Source: Deinococcus taeanensis
GTDB taxonomy: Bacteria > Deinococcota > Deinococci > Deinococcales > Deinococcaceae
Reading direction: 5' to 3'
Length of the DNA stretch: 64,000 nt
Assembly (NCBI RefSeq): GCF_020229735.1
Contig: NZ_CP083456.1
Span: forward strand, 256,001 to 320,000
A model generated the notes under the pieces. It worked only from the letters and a program-made list of their open reading frames with translations. It had not been told where the DNA came from and did no database searches. The position numbers and the translations under genes were made by a program. Shown here one piece after another: positions 45,888 through 55,395 of this stretch. The number at the start of each line of letters is the position of its first letter. Position 1 is the stretch's first letter.

Positions 45888-47393
45888 TCAGGTGCCGCAG
45901 AACGTGCGGTAGCAGGCGGTGACTTCCGCCCGGGCCGGTTCCGTGTACCCGGCCTGGTCCGGCGTCTCGTCGTAAGGCCGCTGAAGGGCGCTCAGCAGGC
46001 GCCGGAACGGCGCGAGGTCACCGTGGTCGGACGCCGCTGACAGGGCTTCTTCCACCCGGTGGTTGCGCGCAATGACCACCGGACTGACGCGGCGCATGCC
46101 CGCGGCCCGTACGGTCCAGCCCAGGGCCGTTCCGCCTTCGTTCTCCGCGCGTGAGCGCCAGCGGGCGAGCCACGCGCCGGGCGCCTGCGGGTCAGGGAAC
46201 AGGGCGCGCAGCGGTCCCTCGTCGCCGCCCGCCGCGTCGGCCAGCCGGCGCCACCCGAGCGTGAAGTCCACCCGGTGCTCCTGCAGCAGCGTCAGCCAGT
46301 CCGCCGCGAGCGCGCGGTCGGCCTCGTCGTCCCCGCTCCGCAGGCCCAGCTTCTCCCGCTGACCGGCCAGCAGCGCGGCGGCGTACCACTGCGGGAAGGC
46401 GTCAATCACTTCGGTCGCCTGCCCGACCGCCGTCGAGACGGCCGCTTCGGTGTCCTGTTCTGCGATCAGCGGCAGCAGGGCTTCGGCCAGGCGGGCCAGG
46501 TTCCAGCGCGTCACGGGCGGCTGGTTGCTGTAGGCGTAACGCCCCCCCTGGTCGATGGAACTGAAGACCGCGTCCGGATCGTACGCCTCCAGGAAGGCGC
46601 ACGGGCCGTAGTCGATGGTCTCACCGGAAATCGCCACGTTGTCGGTGTTCATCACGCCGTGAATGAACCCGACGTTCATCCACTGCGCCACGAGGGCCGC
46701 CTGACGCTGGGCCACCCGCTGGAACAGGGCGAGGTACCGGCCGGGCGTCCCGGCGAGATCCGGATCGTGCCGCGCGATGGCGTACTCGGCGAGCTGCCGG
46801 ACCCGGTCCGTGTCACGGCGGGCGCTGAAGAACTCGAAGGTCCCGACCCGCAGGTGGCTCGCCGCCACGCGGGTCAGCACAGCGCCCGGCAGGGGCCGTT
46901 CACGGGCGACCAGCTCGCCGGTGCCCGCCACGGCCAGGGCGCGGGTGGTCGGAATGCCCAGGGCGTGCATGGCTTCACCGATCAGCACTTCGCGGAGCAT
47001 GGGGCCGACCGCCGCCTTGCCGTCACCGCCCCTCGAGAACGGGGTGCGGCCCGAGCCTTTGAGCATCAGGTCGCGGCGTCGCCCGAGCCGGTCGGTGACC
47101 TCCCCCAGCAGCAGGGCGCGCCCGTCGCCCAGCTGCGGTGAGAACCCACCGAACTGATGGCCGGCGTACGCCTGGGCGAGCGGTTCGGCGCCCTCCGGCA
47201 CCTGGTTGCCGGCAAAGATGGCGGCACCTTCCGGCCCGTCGAGCTCATCGGCAGCCAGGCCCAGCTCGAGGGCCAGGTCCCGGTTGAGGAACAGCAGGCT
47301 CGGTGAAGGCACGGACGCCGGCTGCCACGGCGCGTAGAACCCCGGCAGGTCCCGTGCGTAGGTGTTGTCGAACCGGAAAGAGGAGGCGGGCAT
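45888..47393 (-). CDS. selO: SelO (YdiU) protein AMPylase, Cys form
   Basis: 501 aa. SelO is a pseudokinase-fold enzyme that transfers AMP from ATP to Ser/Thr/Tyr of target proteins in redox stress. Clear blocks are LAQAYAGHQFGGFSPQLGDG, LMLKGSGRTPFSRGGDGKAA, FEFFSARRDT, the active-site-like HGVMNTDNVAISGETIDYGP and NQPPVTRWNLARLAEALLP. The C-terminus ends CYRTFCGT, with Cys in place of the selenocysteine of some homologues. I chose the ATG at 47393 (GAGGAGGCGGGC upstream) because homology begins there; the open frame upstream is not related. It is cytoplasmic and monocistronic. Confidence 0.94.
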   Translation of the reverse strand: MPASSFRFDNTYARDLPGFYAPWQPASVPSPSLLFLNRDLALELGLAADELDGPEGAAIFAGNQVPEGAEPLAQAYAGHQFGGFSPQLGDGRALLLGEVTDRLGRRRDLMLKGSGRTPFSRGGDGKAAVGPMLREVLIGEAMHALGIPTTRALAVAGTGELVARERPLPGAVLTRVAASHLRVGTFEFFSARRDTDRVRQLAEYAIARHDPDLAGTPGRYLALFQRVAQRQAALVAQWMNVGFIHGVMNTDNVAISGETIDYGPCAFLEAYDPDAVFSSIDQGGRYAYSNQPPVTRWNLARLAEALLPLIAEQDTEAAVSTAVGQATEVIDAFPQWYAAALLAGQREKLGLRSGDDEADRALAADWLTLLQEHRVDFTLGWRRLADAAGGDEGPLRALFPDPQAPGAWLARWRSRAENEGGTALGWTVRAAGMRRVSPVVIARNHRVEEALSAASDHGDLAPFRRLLSALQRPYDETPDQAGYTEPARAEVTACYRTFCGT

Positions 47394-47975
47394 GCCAGAC
47401 AGTCTGACGCTTCCCCAGGATCCTGCTGAGCCCAGGTCACAGTCCGGGAGGCTTGAAAGAGCGCCGAGTGCCGCGGTGCGCAGGAACGGGTGGAGCTGCA
47501 GACAGAAAATGGGGGCCATCCAGAGTGTCCTGCCGGGGTGGGTCGCGGTCTCCGGCGGAGTGGCCAAGGTCAGCTTCCCTGGGCCGTGCAGAAGCATTTG
47601 AGGCTGTGCTGCAGGGCGGGAGTGAAGACGCTGGCCTCAAGGAGTTTCCAGCAGCGGCCCTCCGGAGGCTCGGAAGCCGGGTGGGGTCAGCGTCAGCCCC
47701 CCTGTTCAGCGGAATCGAAAACAGGTGGTGGAGGTCATGAACTTCCAGCCTGACCCGGCGTCTGTGAGGGGGCCCGGTCTCGCTTGAACAGGGGGGCTGA
47801 ACTGCCGACAGGCCTGCTCAACTGCTGGGTTGGTGTCGAGGCCCAGGCGACAGGGTCGGCAGGGAAATCTCCTCCACGATGGGGCGCGCACCCATCATCA
47901 CGCCGTGCGTTCAAAGAGGTCACCGGCAGCTGAGTGGGGCATTGATCCTTTCGCCTCCCTTCAACGTTGCAGGTC
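47394..47975. other. Gap with an interrupted inverted repeat
   Basis: No gene. TCAGCCCCCCTGTTCA (about 47693-47708) is repeated in inverted form as TGAACAGGGGGGCTGA (47785-47800), about 75 bases apart. It might be a large stem or the ends of a small mobile unit; no coding frame lies between. Confidence 0.4.
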
Positions 47976-49841
47976 TTACGCGGTGCCGTGAGAGGCCTGG
48001 CTGACCAGAAGCTGTTCGATCTCGGCAGTGGGTTTGGGCCTGTGCCAGAAGTACCCCTGTGCCAGGCGGTACCCCAACTGCACCAGGTTGTCGCGCTGCT
48101 CCGCGGTCTCGATGCCCTCTGCAAGCACTTCGCACTGCAGGGCGGTCCCCAGGTCGGCCACCGCCCGAAGCAGCGGAAGGTCTCCCGCGAAGGACCTGTC
48201 CGCCTTGAGGCGCCCCACGGAGAAGCGGCGGAACTGGGACAAGGAAGAGTATCCGCTCCCAAAGTCATCGACGGCGAGCTGGACACCTGCCTGATGCAGT
48301 TCAGTCAGGTTTTGAATGGACGCGCTGCCGGACTCCAGGAGCCCGCTTTCCGTGATCTCCAGGCAGAGTCTCTGCGGGGGGAGGTCCTGGGCCCTGAGTG
48401 CGGCGAGCACATGAGCGCAGAAGTCAGCCCGCCGGAGCTGAACCGGTGACACGTTGACCGCCAGCGTCAGGTGAGGGTGCAGTGGCGCCCAGGTGGCAGT
48501 GGCCGCCAGCGCACCGTGAAGCACACGCAGGCCAAGATCATGGATGAGGTCAGACTCCTCCGCGATTCGGATGAACTCCTCGGGCGAGACGGCCTTCCCG
48601 TGGTGGTTCCAGCGCGCCAACGCTTCAACGCCAACGATCCTGGTCGTGAGTGGATCGACGATGGGCTGGTAGGCGACCCAGAGAGCAGGGGCGTGATCGC
48701 TGAGATCCTGCCGCAGCTGTGCCTCCAGACTCATCCGGCGAAAGGCCAGCTCCCCCATGCGCTCGTCAAAGATCTTGACGGTGAAGCCGCCATCGCTCTT
48801 GGCGCGGTACATCGCGGTGTCCGCCTCACGCAAGACGGCATCCAGGTCCTGACTTCGTCCCCGGGCAAAGGTGATGCCCACGCTCAGGGTAACGAAGACG
48901 CTCTGCCCACCGACATCGATGGAGGCGCCCAAGGCCTTTTGCAGGTTGGCGGCCACAACCAGCGCATCTGAAGGCTCTTGAATATCCTGAGCGATGACGA
49001 CAAACTCGTCCCCGCCCAGGCGCGCCAGGGTGTCTTCCTGCCGGAGTGCGGACGACATGCGCTGACTCACCGCCCGCAGCAGGTCATCCCCAGCGGCGTG
49101 CCCCAGGCTGTCGTTGATCAGCTTGAAGCGGTCCAGGTCGATCAGCAGCACGGCCACGTCCATGCCCAGGCGCCGGGCGTGGGGAACAGTGTTGGCCAGC
49201 CGATCAGCGTAGAGCCGTCGGTTGGGGAGTCCAGTCAGAGCGTCATGCAGCGCCTCGTGCTCACGTCGTGCGGCCAGCTCCTGTGTGCGCGCTTCCGCGG
49301 CGGTCAGTGCGCTGGTTGCCCGCACCGTACTTCCGCCGACCACCAGCGCCGCCACCCAGAAGATCGCCAGATCGCTCAGGTCCCACAGGGACGCGGCCCA
49401 CGCACGCTGAACAAGGATGACGCCGGCCGGCAGGAGTACGGCGGCCAGCGCAGTCCACAACCTCCGCCCACGCAGCACCGCGCCAATAAAGGGCAGGTGG
49501 GCCACGAGCAGCAGGAGGATCTCGATCTGCGTCTCCCGGATGAGTGCAAAGCTCCAGGTGAGCAGCAGGCTGTCCACGACGATGACGCCCGTCCAGATCC
49601 AACTGTGCCGAGGCTGCCCTGCCGTGCGCAGGAACCAGGCGCCAGCAGCCAGCCGGAGGACGAAGCCGCATCTTTCAGGGAGGACCAGCGCCGGGCTCCA
49701 CTGAACCCTCGGATCGAGCCCGACCGCGATCTGGACGGCCGCTGTGCCCAGCAGGATGGAAGCCAGGAGCAGGTCGGGTAACCTGGCCTCGCCAATCCGG
49801 GCCCACCACAAACGTCCCGACTGTGCCTCGCCTTTGCTCAT
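47976..49841 (-). CDS. Membrane GGDEF-EAL c-di-GMP enzyme
   Basis: 621 aa from the ATG at 49841 (AGGGGGCAG upstream). Six or seven N-terminal TM helices (LPDLLLASILLGTAAVQIAV, IEILLLLVAHLPFIGAVLRG, IFWVAALVVGGSTV) form a membrane sensor. The GGDEF domain (about 200-360) has DALTGLPNRRLYADR, DLDRFKLINDSLGHAAGD and an intact GGDEF (RLGGDEFVVIAQD). The EAL domain has VEALARW, NVSPVQL, EITESGLLES and VDDFGSGYSSL, so the phosphodiesterase site looks complete too. It could make or break c-di-GMP. The upstream open frame before 49841 has no ribosome site. Confidence 0.93.
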   Translation of the reverse strand: MSKGEAQSGRLWWARIGEARLPDLLLASILLGTAAVQIAVGLDPRVQWSPALVLPERCGFVLRLAAGAWFLRTAGQPRHSWIWTGVIVVDSLLLTWSFALIRETQIEILLLLVAHLPFIGAVLRGRRLWTALAAVLLPAGVILVQRAWAASLWDLSDLAIFWVAALVVGGSTVRATSALTAAEARTQELAARREHEALHDALTGLPNRRLYADRLANTVPHARRLGMDVAVLLIDLDRFKLINDSLGHAAGDDLLRAVSQRMSSALRQEDTLARLGGDEFVVIAQDIQEPSDALVVAANLQKALGASIDVGGQSVFVTLSVGITFARGRSQDLDAVLREADTAMYRAKSDGGFTVKIFDERMGELAFRRMSLEAQLRQDLSDHAPALWVAYQPIVDPLTTRIVGVEALARWNHHGKAVSPEEFIRIAEESDLIHDLGLRVLHGALAATATWAPLHPHLTLAVNVSPVQLRRADFCAHVLAALRAQDLPPQRLCLEITESGLLESGSASIQNLTELHQAGVQLAVDDFGSGYSSLSQFRRFSVGRLKADRSFAGDLPLLRAVADLGTALQCEVLAEGIETAEQRDNLVQLGYRLAQGYFWHRPKPTAEIEQLLVSQASHGTA

Positions 49842-50294
49842 CTGCCCCCTGCCTGAAGCATCCCTGGTCTCCTGCTGCCAACGATATGCCAGAGTGCAGC
49901 AAGGCCGCCCAGACCTGCACAGAAGGCCACGGTGGCACGCTGCGCCCGCACCCGTTGCCCCCGCGATCACTCCATAGGCTTTGCCCCCTGGATTTCGGCG
50001 GGTCAAGGCTTTACCCCGGTCCCTCTGATTGAACGCGGCGACCTCACAGGTTGGCCGGTGGCCGGGTTCACGTGACCTGTTGCGTCTGGCCTGAGCGTTA
50101 ATCTTGCGCGCCCGGCTGTTTAAAAAAGAGTGGCGAAGCGGGTCCAGGACCGCTTCCCTGTTAACCCTCGGTATGAAGGCGCCCGGCGTATCTTGCTCCT
50201 TGCCGCTCAATGGCCGGCAGAACAGACTGCCCGGCTGGGACTCCCACCCGTCGGTCGCCTTGCCAATCTCTAGGGGTGGCTCGGGCCCCTGCGG
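49842..50294. other. No gene seen
   Basis: About 450 bases between two leftward genes. It contains the promoter region for the GGDEF-EAL gene, but no clear elements. Confidence 0.4.
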
Positions 50295-51686
50295 TCACCT
50301 GGGGTTTGGCAGCGGGGCGAGGCCCACGCGCTGCCGGTACGCCGCCACGGGCCAGGCCCGCCCGCCGCCCTGGCGCATCCACTCGATGTCGCCCGAGGCC
50401 GCACGCTGAAACAGGAACGGCTCACCCACAGCCCCGAACCCCGCTTCCGGTGTGGGCATCAGGGTGTCGGCGTCGACCACGGTCAGTTCCGTGGCGCTCA
50501 GGGCCGGGTCGCCCTGCGGCGTCAGGGACACCAGGCGCCCGCCCAGGTTGACGATATCGACCACGCCCCAGTCGGTGGCGAAGCGCCCTGTAAAGGTGTT
50601 CAGGTCCGTGCCTGGCGCGTCAAGGCTCTTTTCCGGTGCGTTCAGCGCCAGGTCGATCAGCTTGATGAGGTTCGTCGCCCACTCGGTCGCGGGGCCGCCC
50701 AGGCAGTTCGTGAGAACCGACACCGCCAGGCCCGATTCCGGGTCAAGCCACGACTGCGTGATGTGCCCGGGAAAACCGCCCGAATGCCCGACGACCGTGC
50801 GGTCCCCGATCCGGTCAATGATGAAGCCCAGGCCGTACCAGCGCTTCACCGGCCGGTGAATCTCGGACTCCCTGCGCTGCATGAGGCGCTTTGACGCGTC
50901 CGTGAGCAGTTCGCTTCGTCCCAGGGCGTGCGCGGCCAGGTAAGCCGTGACGTCCTCGGCCGTGCCGTAAAAGCCGGTGGCGGCCGCCATCGCCCGCGTG
51001 TCCGAGGACGGCAGGACCCGCCGCGGATCAGTGCCGGCCAGGCGGCCGCTGTGCCCGGCGGCCAGTTCAGGCTCGCGCGCCTGGGGCAGTTCCGGGCCGA
51101 GGTTGGTCAGCGCGAGCGGCCCGGTGATGTGCGCCGCGACGTACGCCTCGTAGGACTGGCCGCTGGCCGCCTCGATGATCAGGCCCAGCAGCGAGTAGCC
51201 CATGTTCGAGTACTTGAAGTACTGATCCGGCGGGAACACCGCTTCCGCCCGGCACAGGTCGATCAGGGCCTCGCGGCCCGGGAACGCGTGAAACTGCTGC
51301 CAGTAGTCGCTGTCGGCGCCGTCGCGGTTGATGCCGGACTGGTGCCCCAGCAGGGCGCGCACCGTCAGTTCCGCCGCAGGTGAGTCCGCCAGCTCCGGCA
51401 GCCAGCGGCCAGCCAGGTCATCCAGACGCAGCGCTCCGGCCTCGGCCAGCTGAAAGATCGCCGTGGCGGTAAAGGTCTTCGAGTGCGAGGCGATCCGGAA
51501 CAGGTGCCGGGGCGTGAGCGGCTGCCCGGTGGCTTCGTTCGCCACGCCCAGCGCAAACGAAGCGGCCAGCTCCCCGTTCACCCGGACGGCCACCTGCACG
51601 CCCGGCACCCTCGCCAGGTCCCGCTGGTGCTCCAGCCACGACTGCAGGTAGGGGGCCAGGGCACGGACGGTGTCGGTCAGGGACAT
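50295..51686 (-). CDS. Serine hydrolase, beta-lactamase/DD-peptidase fold
   Basis: 463 aa, no signal peptide. All three active-site motifs are visible: SxxK as SHSK (IASHSKTFTATAIFQL), the Tyr motif YSN (FKYSNMGYSLLGLIIEAASG) and a third motif HSG (VVGHSGGFPGHITQ). The C-terminal ~150 residues form a beta domain with FATDWGVVDIVNLGGRL. It is a peptidase- or esterase-like family member, related in fold to the hydrolase at 43129 but clearly a different subgroup. The start at 51686 is one of two close ATGs; the first (51692) is also possible. Confidence 0.9.
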   Translation of the reverse strand: MSLTDTVRALAPYLQSWLEHQRDLARVPGVQVAVRVNGELAASFALGVANEATGQPLTPRHLFRIASHSKTFTATAIFQLAEAGALRLDDLAGRWLPELADSPAAELTVRALLGHQSGINRDGADSDYWQQFHAFPGREALIDLCRAEAVFPPDQYFKYSNMGYSLLGLIIEAASGQSYEAYVAAHITGPLALTNLGPELPQAREPELAAGHSGRLAGTDPRRVLPSSDTRAMAAATGFYGTAEDVTAYLAAHALGRSELLTDASKRLMQRRESEIHRPVKRWYGLGFIIDRIGDRTVVGHSGGFPGHITQSWLDPESGLAVSVLTNCLGGPATEWATNLIKLIDLALNAPEKSLDAPGTDLNTFTGRFATDWGVVDIVNLGGRLVSLTPQGDPALSATELTVVDADTLMPTPEAGFGAVGEPFLFQRAASGDIEWMRQGGGRAWPVAAYRQRVGLAPLPNPR

Positions 51687-51867
51687 GACCACAGGGTAGT
51701 GCCTGTCAAGCCACCACCCTCAGCAGGACCGGGCCGGCAGGGTGCAGGCAGGACGGAAACGGACGCTGGCGCCTGGGAGGGGCAGGGGGCAGCGTCCGCC
51801 CACTGCCTCGCCAGGGACAGGCGCCTGTCCGTGGCGCGCCGGTCTAACCGCAGCCGCTTCAAGGGGC

Positions 51868-52992
51868 ATGAAAGAATGCCCCATGCCTGCCACGCCCGCG
51901 TCGAACGCCGAACTGCGCGCCGCCTGCACCCGGGTGCTCAGCCTTCACCGGCCGCTCGGGCCGCGCGCGTGGTTCGAACGCCTGGCCACCTCACCCTACT
52001 CGGCGCTGGAGATCGACCAGTACGGCCAGGGTGAAGCGGTGCAGCTGCTCGAGGAGCGCGTCGCGGCGCTGCTGGGCAAGCCCGCGGCGGTGTTTGTGCC
52101 CAAAGGCACCGTGGCCCAGATGGCCGCCCTGCGCGTTCATACCGACCGGCGCCTGACGCGCGCGGTCGCGCTGCACCCGCTCAGTCACATTGATCTGGAT
52201 GAGGACGGCGCCGCCGAACGCCTGCACGACCTGACCCTGCTGCGCGTGGGAAGTCCCCAGGGGCCGTTCACCCGCGCTGATCTGACCGCCGTCCGTGAAC
52301 GGCTCGGCGCGCTGGTGATCGAGCTGCCCCTGCGCCGGGCCGCCTTTCAGCTGCCGCCGTGGGCGGCGCTCGCCGATCTCCGCGCGTGGGCCGGGGCGCG
52401 GGGCGTGCCGGTGCACCTGGACGGCGCGCGCCTGTGGAGCAGCGCGCCGGGGTACGGGCGCGACCTGACCGAGATCGCGGCCCTGGCCGACTCGGTGTAC
52501 GTCTCGCTGTACAAGGACGTGGGCGGCCTGGGCGGCTGCGTGCTGGCCGGGGAGCAGGACTTCATCGACGAGGCGCGCCCCTGGCTGGCGCGGCACGGCA
52601 GCGTGATGTACCGGTCCTTTCCGCTGGTGGTGTCTGCCCTCGACGGCCTGGACCGGCACCTGCCGCGCGTCGCGTCGTACGTGGCGAGGGCGCGCGCCAT
52701 GGCCGCCCGGCTCGCGGAGGTGGAGGGCCTGCGCGTCCGGCCGGGTGTGCCTCACACCAGCGGGTTTCAGGTGCTGATGGACGGGGATCCGGAGCCGCTC
52801 TGGGACGCGGCGCGTGGCCTGGCCGCCGACCGGGGCGTGTGGCTCGTCAACGACGTCCGTCCCACGGCCGTGCCGGGGATCAGCGTGGCGGAGGTGCAGG
52901 TGGGTGACGCCGCGGAGGACTTCACCGACGACGAGGTGGCGCAGCTGTTCGGGGCGCTGCTCCGGGGAGCGCGTCTGACGGAAGGTCCCTGA
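51868..52992 (+). CDS. Threonine aldolase-type PLP-dependent beta-eliminating lyase
   Basis: About 374 aa with the fold-type I aldolase pattern: an early YGQGEAVQLLEERVAALLGK, LVIELPLRRAAFQLP, the Asp-Gly-Ala-Arg motif (HLDGARLWSSA) and the PLP Lys in SLYKDVGGLGG. Homologues cleave L-threonine or allo-threonine to glycine and acetaldehyde. ATGs at 51868 and 51883 are both possible; AAGGGG lies too close to the first and far from the second. It is divergent from the serine hydrolase and ends just before a good terminator. Confidence 0.88.
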   Translation: MKECPMPATPASNAELRAACTRVLSLHRPLGPRAWFERLATSPYSALEIDQYGQGEAVQLLEERVAALLGKPAAVFVPKGTVAQMAALRVHTDRRLTRAVALHPLSHIDLDEDGAAERLHDLTLLRVGSPQGPFTRADLTAVRERLGALVIELPLRRAAFQLPPWAALADLRAWAGARGVPVHLDGARLWSSAPGYGRDLTEIAALADSVYVSLYKDVGGLGGCVLAGEQDFIDEARPWLARHGSVMYRSFPLVVSALDGLDRHLPRVASYVARARAMAARLAEVEGLRVRPGVPHTSGFQVLMDGDPEPLWDAARGLAADRGVWLVNDVRPTAVPGISVAEVQVGDAAEDFTDDEVAQLFGALLRGARLTEGP

Positions 52993-53069
52993 GGGTCACC
53001 GGTGACCGCCCCGCTTAGAAGCGGCAGGGCGCCTTCGGCACGGCACGGCCGGCGCCCTCGCACCAAGGG

Positions 53070-53096
53070 AAAAGGCGCCGATGAGGCGCCTTGATT
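53070..53096 (+). terminator. Intrinsic terminator after the lyase gene
   Basis: AAGGCGCC (53072-53079), loop GATGA, GGCGCCTT (53085-53092), then a T-rich stretch. It lies about 80 bases past the lyase stop and right before the IS1 element. Confidence 0.75.
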
Positions 53097-53111
53097 TCTT
53101 AAATATAGAGC

Positions 53112-53909
<798 letters not shown>

Positions 53910-53942
53910 CATGATCCCAAGGAAGGACAGCGAGCCAGTCGG

Positions 53943-54494
53943 TCACCGAAGACTGATGTGACCCCTGTAGATGTAGTAAATGTCGCTTGGGTCAGCCACA
54001 ATGTCCTTGAGGTCGAGGCGCCCGGTGGCCCCCGCGAACCCCCCGGTGCCGCTGCCTGCCACCAAGGGGTGCTGGCACCGTCCACGGACTTCCGTGCCCA
54101 TGGAGAACTTACTCTCGAACGTGTAGGTCGTCGCGAACACGCCGATCGGTCCGCCATTCAGGCTGCCGACGAAGACCTCCCTCCCTTCTTCCAGGTAGAC
54201 CCCGCTCGGTGTCTCCTTGTGAGTGTCGACCTTCGTGTACAAGCAGCCTTGCAAGCTGCCGCTCAGAACGAGCCCCGGGTAGCTCACGAAGTCCTCGTAG
54301 CCGCCAGGAGGGCCCGAGCAGGTGCTCGCGCTCAGGTCGTAGACCGCGGTCCCCGAGATCTGCAGGTTGTTCATGGAGCTGGAGGTGCGCACCCCCTGGG
54401 CGGTCAGGGCCGGCGTCCTTGACCGGGCCGCGAGGTCGGTCTGGCCACAGGCGGCGAGGGTGAAGGTCAGGGCCGCAAGAAGCAGGTTTCTCAT
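53943..54494 (-). CDS. Lipoprotein of unknown function (183 aa)
   Basis: The ATG at 54494 is followed by a lipoprotein signal peptide (MRNLLLAALTFTLAAC) whose lipobox LAAC gives Cys16 as the anchor. The mature part is a beta-rich domain with two Cys residues (STCSGPP, GSLQGCLY) and a C-terminal ATGRLDLKDIVADPSDIYYI segment; a GxGGFxGATGRL turn recalls allene-oxide-cyclase/dirigent-like barrels, which is only a visual resemblance. The longer open frame upstream is not credible. It sits between the IS1 element and the IS1-end-like repeat. Confidence 0.65.
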   Translation of the reverse strand: MRNLLLAALTFTLAACGQTDLAARSRTPALTAQGVRTSSSMNNLQISGTAVYDLSASTCSGPPGGYEDFVSYPGLVLSGSLQGCLYTKVDTHKETPSGVYLEEGREVFVGSLNGGPIGVFATTYTFESKFSMGTEVRGRCQHPLVAGSGTGGFAGATGRLDLKDIVADPSDIYYIYRGHISLR

Positions 54495-54679
54495 CAGTCC
54501 CCCTGGTGCATCAAGCACGAGGTCGCAGACTCCAGTCGGTTGCGCCATAGGCTCGCGTGACGGGCAGGCGCCCGAGGTTCGTCCGTCACGGTCAATGCTC
54601 CCGGAGATAACATTCAGCGTACTCCTCTGCACGCGAATGTCCAGTGCTTTGAGGCAGGCACAAGAGAAGGCGACCGTCA

Positions 54680-54703
54680 GGCAACACGTCATTCCCTTGA
54701 CTC
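54680..54703 (+). repeat. Second copy of the IS1 right-end sequence
   Basis: CAACACGTCATTCCCTTGAC matches CAACGCGTCATTCCCTTGAA at the right end of the IS1 element (53888-53907) in the same orientation. This may be a solo end from an earlier insertion. Confidence 0.45.
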
Positions 54704-55395
54704 CGACCCCCACCGGGTGGCCGTGGAGGGCGGGGGCTCCTCTTCGTTGCCTGGCGGCGTCACGTCTGGAGAAGCGCAGTGTGGCGCTTTCCGGTGCTCC
54801 TGCGCCGCACAGCACGCCAGAAGTCGCCCCAGAAACATCCACCAGCGTGGGCCGTGCAGACTCGATCTGAGCAAGAGCCTGTGCGCTAAAACCACCGATG
54901 ACCACGGCCTGACCGAAGTCAGGCCGTCCCGCCTGGCCGCGCTGAACGTCAGGGTCGCCGGGCCAGTGCGCCCACGAAACTCCAGGCAGGGCAAAGGCGC
55001 CGTGTGGCGCGTCAGGAATCCCGGGCCCCGGACGGCGTGGACCACGCCGGCATTGACGTGCCGGGCATGCCGATAGCTGGGCCGTCTCCGAGCAGGCGCT
55101 GGGCCGTTGGGCGCGGGCGCGGCCAGTGTCGCCGGGGGCCCTGGCGCCTGCGTGTTCCGGGTCCCTGGTCGTCCCGCGGCCAGCCTGACGGGCTGTGCGC
55201 GCTTGACCAGCCCACGTGCCGGTGGCGCACCCTGTCGCGGCGCGTGGCGTGGCACACTGGGGTCACCTTCGGCCTCCGGCCACTCGTGCCCTGCAGCGAG
55301 GATGACATGCCTTCAACGACCCTGCGCTCCTTGCCACGCCGCGCGCCTGCCCGCCCGCGCAGGTTCGGCGGCCGGACGGCCGCGGCGGGTGAGCC
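54704..55395. other. No convincing gene
   Basis: About 690 bases of GC-rich sequence with overlapping open frames on both strands but no family-like segments. It may hold the promoter for the regulator at 55396. Confidence 0.4.

Noticed and set aside
47693..47800. Possible small transposon from the 16-bp inverted repeat
   Set aside because: There is no coding sequence, no target duplication and only about 75 bases between arms, so it is kept only as an inverted repeat.
43129..51686. The two serine hydrolases as antibiotic-resistance beta-lactamases
   Set aside because: Neither has a signal peptide, and both match the broad peptidase/esterase group. Nothing indicates beta-lactam hydrolysis.
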